This document shows positions 24,378-35,153 of a stretch of 64,000 bases of DNA, in pieces. The stretch covers positions 12,040,807-12,104,806 of the forward strand of contig JAFMSR010000016.1 of NCBI GenBank assembly GCA_022818135.1. Reading direction: 5' to 3'. This DNA comes from Saxidomus purpurata (lineage: Eukaryota; Mollusca; Bivalvia; Venerida; Veneridae). Numbering within the stretch: position 1 is the stretch's first letter; each line of letters starts with the position of its first letter. The notes below the pieces were generated by a model that saw nothing but the letters and a program-made list of their open reading frames with translations, searched no databases and was not told the origin of the DNA. Made by a program: the position numbers and the translations under genes.

Positions 24378-24833
24378 GTCGAGTGTACGATTTTCCAGAA
24401 GTGTATACTTTATTTTTGGGATAGAGAAAGTCCTATCCTGTAAACCTTGCTGTACCAACCCCACACATATATTTTATTTATTACCCAGATGACAGCGTCA
24501 TAAATAGATTACAATTCCGGTGCAGTGAGAGAGAGTTTATAATTATGGCGGAAATATAGACAAAATAGTTTGAAATTGAATAAAACAATGCAGAAAAAAA
24601 TATTGCTTGTTTTTTAAATATTGACTATGAAATTAGTTAGATGTTTAAATTATGTTGTAGATAAAAAATAATACATGATATTGATAAAATTTATCTTTCT
24701 TGGCTGTCCAGGATCGCACATTGTCTTTCTATAAATAATTTTTACAAAACAAACATATATTATGAAGACTTTTAAGTTTCCACTGTGCGAAAAACTCTTT
24801 TTTTTTAAATAATTAAATATGTTGCATGAACCA

Positions 24834-24951
24834 TGATTTACTGTGTATACGGTCATGATTTACTGGGTATACGGTCATGATTTACTGTGTATACGGTCAT
24901 GATTTACTGTGTATACGGTCATGATTTACTGTGTATACGGTCATGATTTAC
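24834..24951. repeat. 22-bp minisatellite
   Basis: Five and a half tandem copies of CATGATTTACTGTGTATACG + GT, with one variant (GGGTATACGG at 24862). It contains the palindrome GTATAC in every unit. Confidence 0.9.
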
Positions 24952-26041
24952 AACCCTCAAAAATGTACTCCTTAGGTTTATACATCGAGGTGTATACGGG
25001 CCCTATGGAATTATTAGAAATGATTAATGATTTGTGCTAGAGTTATGGTTCTTGCACTTTAATTTGTACCTTTTCTTTAGTTAAACTTTGGGCATGGAAG
25101 ATGAAACCGTGAACGAAGAAACACCCATACGTATAGACTTCTTCGGTTAATGAACAGTATAGACATCATTTTCACATATCGTGTATATAAAAATAGATAA
25201 AGCAACAATATACCAAGTTATTTTCGGAAATACATAATAAACTACAAAAAGGTAATAGCTATAGATGACACAAAGCAGTTATGTGTTTAGTCATGCTTTA
25301 CCTGTAAACGTCCTGTATCGATGTGAAATAAAACCTACTCCCCTTCAGTAAATTCTGATGTCTGATACCTGCCACACAGGTATGATCATTTTTTTAAATG
25401 TAATACAGGATGGAGTAATATTTTTTTCGACATTACATTTATGAGTATGTAATGTAGCCTGCATGTTATTCAATAAATTATATCAGCTGATTTTATCTAT
25501 GACCAGTTAATTTCCCGGCGGAATGATAAGTACTACATCTCCATTGACCTTGTTTTCAGTGATTTCAGAACAAAAACAACAGTTTTGATTATTGTCTATC
25601 TATAGTTTTTGCCCTGGCCAGTACCGTCAAATGCAATACCAAACGTCCTATCCTTCAAAGCTAACCAAATTGTTTTAAAGTAACACCAGAGGCCTTACTA
25701 GAGTTAAGTACAGTTGAATTCATATGTTCTATTTTAGTAAGATTGACAATTTCTTAGTCATTCCAAATGTAATGCATGTAAGCATTCCATGTAAGATTTG
25801 TATATACCAAGTTTGTCAGTACAATGTAAATGCATTCCAGATATTTTAAACCTATGATTTTATCGATAATAACTGGGGATGCATAGCTGAAACTTTTAGG
25901 TTAAGTTATAATACTTCCAAAGATTCTAATATTTATGTTTTGGAGATTATTTAGTTTTGAATTAGTTATAAGGTATGTCCCTTTAAGTTTTGTATGTCTA
26001 TTTATACACATTGTTTTCTTGGAGAATTACTTCCGTTTCAG

Positions 26042-26310
26042 CTTTAAACGACTATCAAAAGGCTGCTTTTGTTGTTATTTATAAGAAAGAAGAGTTTGCA
26101 TTGCCGCATATTTCATCCCAGTTATGTGAGTACGAAAGGTACAAGAACATGCACTTCATCGATGCTGCTTTCACAAACGAACAGAAATATTATGAATGTC
26201 AAATGAATTCTGATGCGGCAAGGAAATTAATTAATTTCTTGAAAACAGGCCAAGCTTCTGTTGAAACCCCTCACTATATGCAAACTGATTTGGGTACAGA
26301 AATACCATGA
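26042..26310 (+). CDS. Gene A terminal exon, version 1
   Basis: Acceptor ACTTCCGTTTCAG, then CT completing a Thr codon. The frame runs LNDYQKAAFVVIYKKEEF, then LPHISSQ, CEYERYKNMHFIDAAF and NSDAARKLINFLK to a stop at 26308-26310. Two predicted strands (AAFVVIY, MHFIDAAF) and a final helix complete the alpha/beta domain started in exon 4. Just after KYYECQMNSDAARKL the DNA contains a second, frameshifted copy of the same block, so the C-terminal end differs from the paralogous exon at 33916. Confidence 0.8.
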
Positions 26311-26461
26311 ATGTCAAATTAATTCTCATGCGGCAAGGAAATTAATTGATGTTTTGCCGAAAATGTGCTCTGCTAATTATTCTTTTCAACCAGCCGAAGC
26401 AGACGGTATAGAATATTCTACCACGTTAACTGTTACAGGATTAGACTGTTTTTCAGTGTAG
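26296..26461 (+). pseudogene. Frameshifted partial duplicate of the terminal exon end
   Basis: About 60 bp at 26296-26358 repeats 26187-26247 (encoding the ECQ..S.AARKLI block) but in a different frame from the stop-terminated exon. It continues open to a TAG at 26459-26461. This looks like a short tandem duplication plus a frameshift that shortened the ancestral C-terminus. Confidence 0.6.
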
Positions 26462-27472
26462 TTTTGTTTCTTTCGTTCCTGGTGTCATTTTCGAGGTATC
26501 CATTTTGTTAGTGAAAGAAAACGACTCTTTTGCAACTATATTTAAAGATTGTATGCTTGGTAAAAATTGGATGAAACAAAAATTGAAGAAAAGTAGTGCA
26601 TACTTTATGCAGTTATAATTTGACAATCCATTAGTTTCTACAAATATTGGAATTAAAAAGGATGATCGCTTAAAACATTGGCCATGCCCAAGGAAGCAGT
26701 CATGGAAAATAGTTTATATAAGTTGCAAGAACTTGTTCTTCAATCGATGTAAAACTAGTTTATTCTAAGCTAAATGGGGACAAAAGTGGAAAGTCCATAA
26801 ATTTTGAGACAAAAATGACAATCCGTCTGTTTCGTACAATAAATTAACGCAAACTATCCAGCCTTGAACAGTAGCAAAAACAAAACTAATCCATGTTTAC
26901 AATATCATAATAATATTGAAAGTCTTATAAAATTTGGGAGCAGTCATTACAGTAGATAGGTTATAGTTTATAGTTTATTATCATAAGCAGTAGACCATAT
27001 TTCCATGAGCAAATATAAATGTACAAACAGTAAGTGACATAATGTCTAGTGTCAACATGTACATTGTCATACAAATATACAGCGTGAGGTACATGAGGTA
27101 TACATTAATTATAATAGACCCAATATTGGTTTCTAATCTGAAAAGTTTTATGTACGAACATAGCTGAATTCTTGTTGATACCAATTTTATCAGATTTCAT
27201 TAGTATATTCGGTCTTGACCAATAATATCTTTTTTTACACATTTTTCTCAGATCATTGTAAAGTGGACATTCTAGTAAAAAATGGAATTCATCCTCTAAA
27301 ACATTACAATTGTGACATTTCTTTCATCATGTGGTATTGCGACAGGTTTATGCCACCTGCCTGCTTCAATTTCTAATCTATATAGTGCAGCTCTAAACTT
27401 CTTTATATTAACTAAATACAAATAGGGTTGAAAGTGAAAACTTGAAAACAAAGTATAACTTTTAGCTCTTGA

Positions 27473-27973
27473 TCAGTTATTCATATCAGACATCCATTTT
27501 TGTATAAATACATCAGTAAATCTAGTGTTTAGCATATTTATAAAAACATTATTTTCACCAACGCCTTGAAATAACCATACGTCATTAAGTCCGAGTGACT
27601 GCAACAAATATTTTTCAGAATATGCCCAAGAAGTATTGATATTTGGTCTTATATCTGAATCTCTGTATATCATATCATAAACACATTTAACATAAAAATG
27701 ATTTTCAATTTGTACTACCTTTGACCAATACTTTACAACCGCTACAACTCTTTTTGTCAACAACGAAGTCCTACCAAGTTCGCCGTATATAAAGTTATTT
27801 TGTGTTTGTATCTTCACACTAAGTAATCGTTTACAAAAAAATAAATGTACTCTTTCCAAAACTACAGACTCGTTTAGTCCACAGACTTCAGAACCATAAT
27901 GTAAGATAGGTAGAATACGTTTATCAAACAATTCCAAAATGACGTTTAACTGACATATATGGATACTTAACAA
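27473..27973 (-). pseudogene. LINE post-RT region
   Basis: A 166-codon open frame downstream of the RT block in the same orientation. It contains LFDKRILPILHYGSEVCGL, a conserved block in the connection region of many invertebrate LINEs. It is separated from the RT by stops. Confidence 0.7.
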
Positions 27974-28229
27974 GAGTTGATTTCAATTTATACATTGCCT
28001 TCATTGCTTGTCCTGCTAATATATCAAATGTTGTTTTAAAAGAACCTCCTGTTGTAAAAACAATTCCAAGATATGTGAAGTTATTAACAATTTCTAAAAC
28101 CTTTAAACAGAAACCTTAAATTCTGATTTATTTGTCAACCTTTTAAAAAAAATCATAAGCTTTGTCTTAGTTGAATTAACACTTAATTTCCATCTATCAC
28201 AATACTCTTCTAACATTATTTAACCCTTT

Positions 28230-28605
28230 TTAAGTCTTCCTCTGACTCAGACATAATAACAATATCATCGGCATATTAGAGTAAAACAGTCTTAACATTC
28301 CAACATCTAAACTATTAAACCCATGCACCATAAGATGTTCTTCACTATCATTCAAGTAAATAGAAAAAAGAAACGGGGATAATAATTCACCCTGACGCAC
28401 CCCAAGCATACATGGGAAATCTTCATTGCTTATTTTGTTGTGGTATTTAATTTTTGAGCTCACATTATTATACATAGATTTGACAATATCAAGCATTTTG
28501 CCACTAGCCCCTATCTTAAAAAGCTCATACCAGATTATGTCTCGTACCAAGTAATCGAACACCTTGGTAAAATCTACAAAAGCTGCATAAATTCTCTAAT
28601 TATTA
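28230..28605 (-). pseudogene. Reverse transcriptase fragment (palm with YADD)
   Basis: RT motifs in order are the FVDFTKVFD motif A region, the GVRQG motif B region followed by LSPFLFSIYLND, and YADDIVIMSESEEDL (motif C). The reading frame breaks just before YADD. Family level: a non-LTR RT. Confidence 0.8.
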
Positions 28606-28637
28606 TTCAATAAATGGTCATACAACACAAATATATA

Positions 28638-29461
28638 CTGACATCAAAAAGAAACTGCGCACTTGTTAAAGAAATAAAAGCTCTATCCTTTGTGAAAGAA
28701 ATATAGGAAAATTTGGTATCGAAATAATTGAAAATCTTTTCTTTACACGATGCCTTATTTTGGAATCAAATTCAGGTAACTATTAGTGCATTGTTTTACG
28801 CTTGTATGAAGTAGGGGCTAAAAGTAAAAGTTGCAAATCTGTATTGTTTTCTAAATGCTTACTTAGCTTCAGGTAATTGTCAAGAAATATGGAAATTAAT
28901 CAGTGTCTGTTATGTCCTCTTCTTCTACGGATCAAGGCAATTATTCTCGAACGCAATGAACCTGTGACGTAAGTGCGTCAACGGCATGTATCTATCCTGA
29001 CGTTCCGTTGTCACCTTAGGCCTGCCGGATCGTGGAAGATCTCTAACGCTTCCATTTTACGGTAACGTTGTCGAAGGTTCATGATGGTATTTCTGTGGCA
29101 GTAAAACTGCCCAGCGACGTCAGAGACGCTGACGCCGGATGCAAGTTGCAGAAGTGCATGAATTCGTTCATTTTCTTGAAGCCGTGGCATCTTGTTAATG
29201 AGTGAAATTTTAATGTACTGTGATTTAAATATTGCATAGCCAGTAAAGATATCGGTCAGTGGCAATCTGTACTTGTAATCATGTTGCACGATTAGCTTTC
29301 GGTCAGTTTGAAGGACATCCACGTGCTTAAATATTGGTAAATTAGTGCAATATATGGAAGATTATTTTGTTACTCATGATAGTAAAATCTATCTTTTTAA
29401 ACTTAGTAACGAAAAAGTTACGCTCAATATAAAAGTGCACAGTTTCTTTTTGGTGTCAGTC
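28638..29461 (-). mobile_element. Internally deleted Tc1-like element inserted in the LINE
   Basis: Terminal inverted repeats are CTGACATCAAAAAGAAACTG on the left and, as reverse complement of the right end, CTGACACCAAAAAGAAACTG. LINE coding resumes on each side (GTIDN then VLYDHLL), showing insertion into a pre-existing LINE. About 820 bp remains, roughly half a full Tc1 element. It holds only the N-terminal HTH part of the transposase. Confidence 0.85.
28965..29322 (-). pseudogene. Tc1-family transposase N-terminus
   Basis: From about 29190 the minus frame reads MPRLQENERIHALLQLASGV then VSDVAGQF..HRNTIMNLRQRY, a homeodomain-like HTH. After a frameshift it continues GRPKVTTERQDRYM, the linker that precedes the second HTH in Tc1 transposases. 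The catalytic DDE domain is absent. Confidence 0.8.
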
Positions 29462-29800
29462 TATTATCGATAGTTCCCATATTTTGTCTTAAACCTGCCT
29501 GGGCTTCAATATACACATGATAATTTTCGGCCCAAGAATTCAATCTATTATTTACAACTTTAGTAAATCATTTACCAAAAGTGCTTAGTAAGGTTATGCC
29601 TCTGTAGTTACTAGCTGTATCAATGTCACTTTTTATGCAGAAGATATAAAACACCCGCTTCAGAAAAATAATTTGATATTCGGTAGTTTTCCTGAATCAA
29701 AAGCCTAAATGATCTTCTATTAAAATACAACTCCTTCATTTAGATTTTCAGCAATGTTACCATGTACAAGAAATTTTGTTAGCTTTTTTAGTTAACTAGA
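29462..29800 (-). mobile_element. LINE remnant, upstream part
   Basis: On the minus strand it encodes ASNYRGITLLSTFGK and, further on, WAENYHVYIEAQAGLRQN, the RT fingers region that precedes the block at 28605. It belongs to the same LINE as 26945-28637. Confidence 0.8.
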
Positions 29801-30614
29801 TATTGTTCATCTTTATAAAAAGCTTACCTATTAAAAAAACAGAGTCACGAAATGGCGTCATTTACATTAACTTTAATTTAAGGTGAACTAACTTAAGCAA
29901 ATACTTCATGTGGTTGGACATCACCTGGAAAGTATGGGAAACGTCATAACGACGTCTTGAGTAAATGACGTCATTAACTGACTCGTTGATTGCTTTGATT
30001 TCTAAGCTTGTCATGAAAATGGAAAATATGTAGATAACAAAAATGCTAAAATGTTTCTTGAAAAAGGCAACATTGTCGAACATTTGAATAATAACACTTA
30101 TATTTATAAATCTCTGTGGAATAGTTTAGATGAATTGATTGCTGCAAAAACCTAAAGCTTTTACCGAATAAATCTGCCTGTCATTAGTTTTTGTGATCGT
30201 GCAAATCATTTTGTGAGACAATTGCAGTAGCTCGTACATGTACTACAAACAGTTACTAAGGCAGTTATTAAGCAAAATCAATACATGTTTCATGCATTTG
30301 TAAGTTACGGGAAGACAGTTTACAGTGGTTTTTAAGCATTTTCCTCATAAAACTCATCGTGTTTGATTTTCTTATGTCTTATGTCAGTACATTACCAACA
30401 ACCTGTACCGAAACCAATATAATATGTTCTTTGTTTTTTTAAGAGATATATTGGGATTTATTATAATATTATACAATAGGGTTATTAATATAGGAACGTG
30501 ATCCATGAAGCCGGATTTGCTCGAGTCGTGCGTCAGATCTTACGAGTACGTAGCACGAGTTTGATCCAACCTCGACGAAAACCAATCCGGCTTATGGATC
30601 ACATTACTTTACCT

Positions 30615-31050
30615 TTTAAGCATGAAACTGAGGAAAAACTCTTTTTAACGTGAAATATACGTAGTGTGCGATGTCATTTTATTGACGTCATCGTATAATA
30701 AGTTTCCTTTCAGGTCGTATTTGATGGTTGAATAAAGGCTGTATTTTTGACAGAATATTTATAAGTAATTATAACTATAAATATTCTGTAAAAAATACAG
30801 CCTTTATTCAACCATCAAATACGGCCTGACAGAAAAAAATCCGTATTGTATGTACGTGCATTACGGACAGTGCGGCATTGTGTGTAAAGATGCATTCATT
30901 AGGCCATAAAATACGCATGACGTTAATAACGTTGCTTTTGACTGGGTCGTTACCACTTGTTTATACGATGATGTCAATAACATGACATCACACACTGCGT
31001 ATATTTCGCGTTAAAAAGAGTTTTTCTTCAATTCTATGCTTAAAATGCAA
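30615..31050. repeat. Foldback element with near-perfect stem
   Basis: The outer arms (about 30618-30700 and 30970-31045) pair through CTCTTTTTAACG/CGTTAAAAAGAG. An inner stem at about 30712-30829 pairs CGTATTTGATGGTTGAATAA with TTATTCAACCATCAAATACG around a centre at 30770. The inner stem alone is about 50 bp per arm with few mismatches. Confidence 0.85.
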
Positions 31051-31787
31051 TTTTAGTTTATGGCTATATTCAGAGTCGTCACTCGAACTCCGACTCGACT
31101 CATACTCGGGAAAGGCTTCCTTAAGGGAGACTCAAGGACGCCTCAAGTAAGGTGAACTCGAGTGACTAATTGGTATTCATAGTCAAAAGTCATCCTTGAC
31201 TTTCTCGAGGAAGGTTTGAGGCGTTAATCACCCGTAACAAATCTTTTAACAATTGATTCATACATAAATATGGAATACACATTGCAAAAGAAAACATGAC
31301 AGTTTAAAGATTGTGTAATCAGATACAATTCCGTTTCCCGCATCTTCAAGAAGTCAACCTAAAAGTCAGAGATTTTGATCAGCGATAAATTGAATGCGTC
31401 GCTATACTGACGCCATTTTCAAGATCACTGTTTTACGTGTGTACTCTGGCTAGGCAAGGCATTGGTGCTTTATAAGAATACAAATGCACATTGATTGTTT
31501 TAAAACAAATAATTAAAAACAAATAAAAGGTTGGCTTGTCCTGTAAGATCAGTACCTGACCCTACCAGAAAAGCATTTGTTTCATTGCAACTGTCTCACT
31601 GTATATTATTTACTTATTCAAGGTTTTGTCTTTCAAGACATTCAAATTATATGTAATTGATTTTTTGTAGAGTATATTTTAGCTCAATTGCGCAACAAGT
31701 TCTCTTAACTTATAGTAATACAGCTGGATAAACTAAGACACCCGTGTCATAAAATGTTTGGTTCTAGGACATTTGTTAAGTGGCCTT

Positions 31788-31869
31788 ACTAGGAATTGAA
31801 CCCGGAACCTTTAAGTTCCGAATCGACTCGTGAGGATGTAATCACTACACCAATGAGGCACACAAAGTT
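31788..31869 (-). mobile_element. tRNA-like sequence (SINE head or tRNA pseudogene)
   Basis: The minus strand reads GCCTCATTGGTGTAGTGATT with an A-box, then GGTTCCGGGTTCAATTCC with a B-box, and a GGCC/GGCC acceptor-like closure. The anticodon arm does not fold cleanly, so it is not called a functional tRNA. Confidence 0.5.
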
Positions 31870-32594
31870 AGAGAGAGTAAAGAGCGGAGATGCATGTCTT
31901 TGTGGGCGGGCATGAGTTTAGGGCGATGCGGCAAAAACATTTAAAAGCGTGCAGTGAATCCCTTTGCTAATATGCACAATTTAGCAAGATGTAACTTTGA
32001 AATCAGAGAAATAAAACAGAGGGATATAATTATACTGTTGTATCTTGATCGTGCAATGTTTATTTCATGTTAAAATATAATATCCTGGTCTGACTCAGTG
32101 AGGAGGGGGAGAACCAACCGGACCCCAATCCTACGCCATTTTTGTTCTTATCCATGTGAAGCGTAAACAGATGATTGCGTCTCCTGACACCACAACTGTC
32201 CCACTTTCTAGGGCGATATAGTCTGCGCAATTTATTTAGGGTGAGTTTTTGATCATAAAATATGTTTTATTGCCCACTGAGTTTTATTTCGTTTTTTTTA
32301 AGTACTACTATTATATTTTAAGAAGAATTCCACATCATTAAAATCAATCATCTAAGGGGTTGCCTCTGTCCCTTAAAACTATCCATGGCATACGAACCTA
32401 TACAACTTCATCTATTTTCTGCAATTCGTCCTTTTCTCACTGGAGTCATATTCAAAATGAGACCTTGAGTGCAGCTCGAGGAACCGCTTCCGCTCCTCGA
32501 AAAATCTGTCCTTACTCGAGGTTACTCGACCCTTCCTTACGTTTATGAATACCAATCGCTCCTCATTGGAGGAAATGCATCGACCGTTAGCCGA

Positions 32595-33295
32595 TTAAAG
32601 GTGGTCAATTACTTTTAAGCAACATTTTATGACAATTTTTACTTTTTGTTTATTCTGTTAGAGATTAATACAATGAACAAAAAGACCCATTACATTGAGT
32701 TAGATCCCTATCAGAAATTTTCATTTTATTAACTTTTATGAAATTTTGTTATTACTTCCCTTTAATATGAAAGTATTTAAAACGTTGAGTATTTCTTTTT
32801 TATTTCAATATTATTTCTACTTTTACATTTGAATTGGATAGATTTACAAATATCTTAACATTCTAAACCAAAATGCAAGTTTTAAACCTACGTGTAGGTT
32901 CTGAATTGATTTATTTCAACCTATCTTGGGTGCGCACCCAAGATAGGTAAAGGGAGGTAATAATATCTTTTCAAACTTGAATTTCTAATGAATTCCATCT
33001 AAATATATAATATTTAATGCAAATATTTCACAAATATTATATAATAGGTCTTATATTTATATCTTTCTGCAGGCAAAGTATGTGTATCAAATTTTTACTT
33101 ATGATAAAATAACTCTATCTTGGTTGGGCAACCAGGATAGGGAAATCAAATTTTAAAAATACCTCCAGTGAAAATCTTACTTGAATTAAGCGCTAAGTGA
33201 ACATAAATAAGTGTAAATGATCAGATGTTAAAGTTTCAAACAAATCTATTACATGGGCAAATTCCAATTATAAACCTTTAAAGGTAATTATCTTT
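32595..33295 (+). repeat. Dispersed 690-bp repeat, copy 1
   Basis: It is matched over its whole length by the reverse complement of 45440-46135 (shared AAAGGTGGTCAATTACTTTT and GTTTCAAACAAATCT blocks). The ends show a short AAAGGT/ACCTTT inversion. It contains a 28-bp perfect palindrome at 32922-32949 centred on GTGCGCAC. There is no coding content. Confidence 0.85.
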
Positions 33296-33915
33296 TCGAG
33301 TTTGAGTCGTGGAATGTTTCTGAATATAGCCATTAGTCTTTTCGCGCAAACAAGTGTCAAAAGGTATATAATAAAAGGGTTATTAGAAAGTTATGTGATC
33401 CATAAGCCGGATTGGCTTTCGTCGAGGTCGGATCATACTCGTGCTACGCACTCGTATGATCCGACGCGCGACTCAAGCAAATCCGGCATGCTTGATCACG
33501 TTACTTTACTAATAACCCTATTATATTACCCCAATATATCACGTCCAAAAACAAAAAACAATTTTATTACCCTTCCCTTCCTTTTTTTTGAAAGATTCCG
33601 TTAATTGTTTTATTTATTTAGCAGACCTTCAAATCCCCTTATGATACATCAACGTCATTTCGTGACGTCACAAATCAGCACGGACTAATACATTGACGTA
33701 CTCTACGCGAACAATCTCACGTTGAGCATGATGTACAGTAGCGTGATAATTTCAAGTGCAAATTACAGGCTTGCCCGTAAATATCAATATATATTTACGG
33801 ATCGTTGACCAATCAGAAGACCGCAAATTTTATGTGTCCATAGATGACGAAATTTTTCTTATGATTGTTTCGATTATAAACAAATTGTATTATTTGAGAA
33901 TTACTTCCGTTTCAG

Positions 33916-34196
33916 ATTTAGAGGACTTTCGTGCTGCTTTTGTTGTTATTCATATGAAAGAAGCGTTTGCATTGCCGAATATTTCCTCCAAGTCAGTTTT
34001 ATGTGAGGACGAAAGGTACAAGAACATGCACTTCATCGATGCTGCCTTAACAAAGGAACAGAAATATTATAAATGTCAAATGAATGCCGATGCAGCAAGG
34101 AAATTAATTGATTTCTTGAAGACAATTGGTCAAGCTTCTGTTGAAACCAATTACTATATGCCAACTGATTTTGAGATTATGTGCGGTTACTATTAA
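33916..34196 (+). CDS. Gene A terminal exon, version 2 (paralogous)
   Basis: It has the same acceptor context as version 1 (GAGAATTACTTCCGTTTCAG) and the same phase. It encodes LEDFRAAFVVIHMKEAF, DERYKNMHFIDAALTKEQ and NADAARKLIDFLKTIGQ, then a distinct tail ending before a TAA at 34194-34196. The frame is intact and conserved against version 1 far better than the flanking intron. No copy of exons 3 or 4 precedes it, so it is best read as an alternative last exon of gene A. It could also be the surviving tail of a lost tandem gene. Confidence 0.7.
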
Positions 34197-34458
34197 TGAA
34201 ACAACTGTTATAAAAGTACTTTTTGTACCAAATATAAAGTAAATTTTGTGTAATGGCGCGGTAATTTTTTAATGTTTAAATGTAAATGTTAAAGCGGTTG
34301 TATGAAATTTCTCTTGAATTAGGACATTCTTGTAAATGAAGATTTGGGCACGTCTAATAATGAAAATATACATTATCAAACAACAAACAAGTGACTATGT
34401 GAATAGCTTATACTAATTTAGGCAGAGACAGAGACAGAGACACAAGAGAGAGTGCCAC

Positions 34459-34463
<5 letters not shown>

Positions 34464-34519
<56 letters not shown>
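34464..34519. repeat. GA dinucleotide microsatellite
   Basis: An uninterrupted (GA)n run, preceded by imperfect CAGAGA repeats from 34423. A Ser/Leu open frame on the minus strand is an artefact of it. Confidence 0.95.
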
Positions 34520-34522
<3 letters not shown>

Positions 34523-35153
34523 GACGGACGAACAGTTAGACAGAAGTAACGTATAATTACTCGAGTCTTGCGTTCGGAAACTACCGCAATTACTTTTTGA
34601 GGCAAACGCTCAACCACCGCACCGTGGCGGCTTTTGTTTTTCAGAAGCATTACAATAACATTTTAAAAGCATTTTGTATTTGCATAGTAGCTCAATTTTT
34701 GGTATCAGTATTTTAAAACAAAATTTTTAACGACATTTACAGAAGCAATTATTTAGTCTCAATTTTGTACAGATTGCATGTTTTTATATGATATATTACA
34801 TGGTATATCATACTTAATTAAATGCATTTTTAAGGTGATTTATCTAAATATAGAATATTCTCTAATATTGTTTAATAGTATTATTGTAATGTACATTATT
34901 GTATATGTTTAACAGTCTCTTGTAATTCTCTGATAAAATGGTCATTTGCATGCTAGTTATGTTGTGTACATGTTTTGTCTATGTCTATGAAGACCAATGA
35001 AGTGCTGTATATCTGAGACTGTTTTCTCTGAATCTCTCTTTGTAAACAATTTGTTGGCATTAAAGTTGGTTGACATCCCCAGACAAACTGTCATAATATA
35101 GTAAAGTATAGGGTGTTGAGGTCATTGTGAACCCCTATTAACCTGAAATATAT

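Larger units (their letters stand above)
26945..28637 (-). mobile_element. LINE-type retrotransposon remnant, 3' part
   Basis: On the minus strand a reverse transcriptase core runs from about 28590: FVDFTKVFDYLVRD, KIGASGKMLDIVKSMYN, MLGVRQGE.LSPFLFSIYLND, then a YADD motif at about 28269-28280 reached only after a frameshift. The post-RT region at 27973-27473 contains LPILHYGSEVCGL, typical of many non-LTR elements. The 3' end is an (ATAAACT)n-like tail at 26955-26985. Stops and frameshifts make it inactive. Confidence 0.85.
30436..33550. mobile_element. Nested foldback complex with palindromic ends
   Basis: The segment at about 30436-30605 is matched by the reverse complement of about 33370-33550 (shared GATATATTGGG, AATAGGGTTATTA, CGTGATC and CCGGATTTGCT blocks). 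Each end is itself a hairpin (for example CCGGATT ... AATCCGG at 30512-30593 and 33399-33490). A third piece, GGCTATATTCAGA, occurs at 31063 and inverted at 33318. The interior carries another foldback (30615-31050) and an unrelated 690-bp repeat (32595-33295). No transposase was found. Confidence 0.65.
5251..34196 (+). other. Gene A span: coiled-coil plus alpha/beta-domain protein with two candidate terminal exons
   Basis: The gene-level model joins exons 5251-5270, 12293-12467, 16955-17054, 18132-18341 and either 26042-26310 or 33916-34196. Coding lengths add to 774 or 786 nt, an exact multiple of three with one final stop. Every junction from exon 2 onwards has a good acceptor and compatible phase. 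The weakest link is exon 1 to exon 2, which needs the second AG of an AGAG acceptor. The predicted protein has a charged helical N-terminal half (exons 2-3) and a C-terminal alpha/beta domain (exons 4-5) with hydrophobic strands. The domain reminds me of lineage-expanded bivalve immune-type proteins, but this is a memory-based impression and unverified. Confidence 0.6.

Noticed and set aside
26981..27184. Minus-strand open frame of 67 codons
   Set aside because: It lies in the 3' untranslated tail of the LINE remnant.
34408..34650. Ser/Leu-rich minus-strand open frame
   Set aside because: It is produced by the (GA)n microsatellite.
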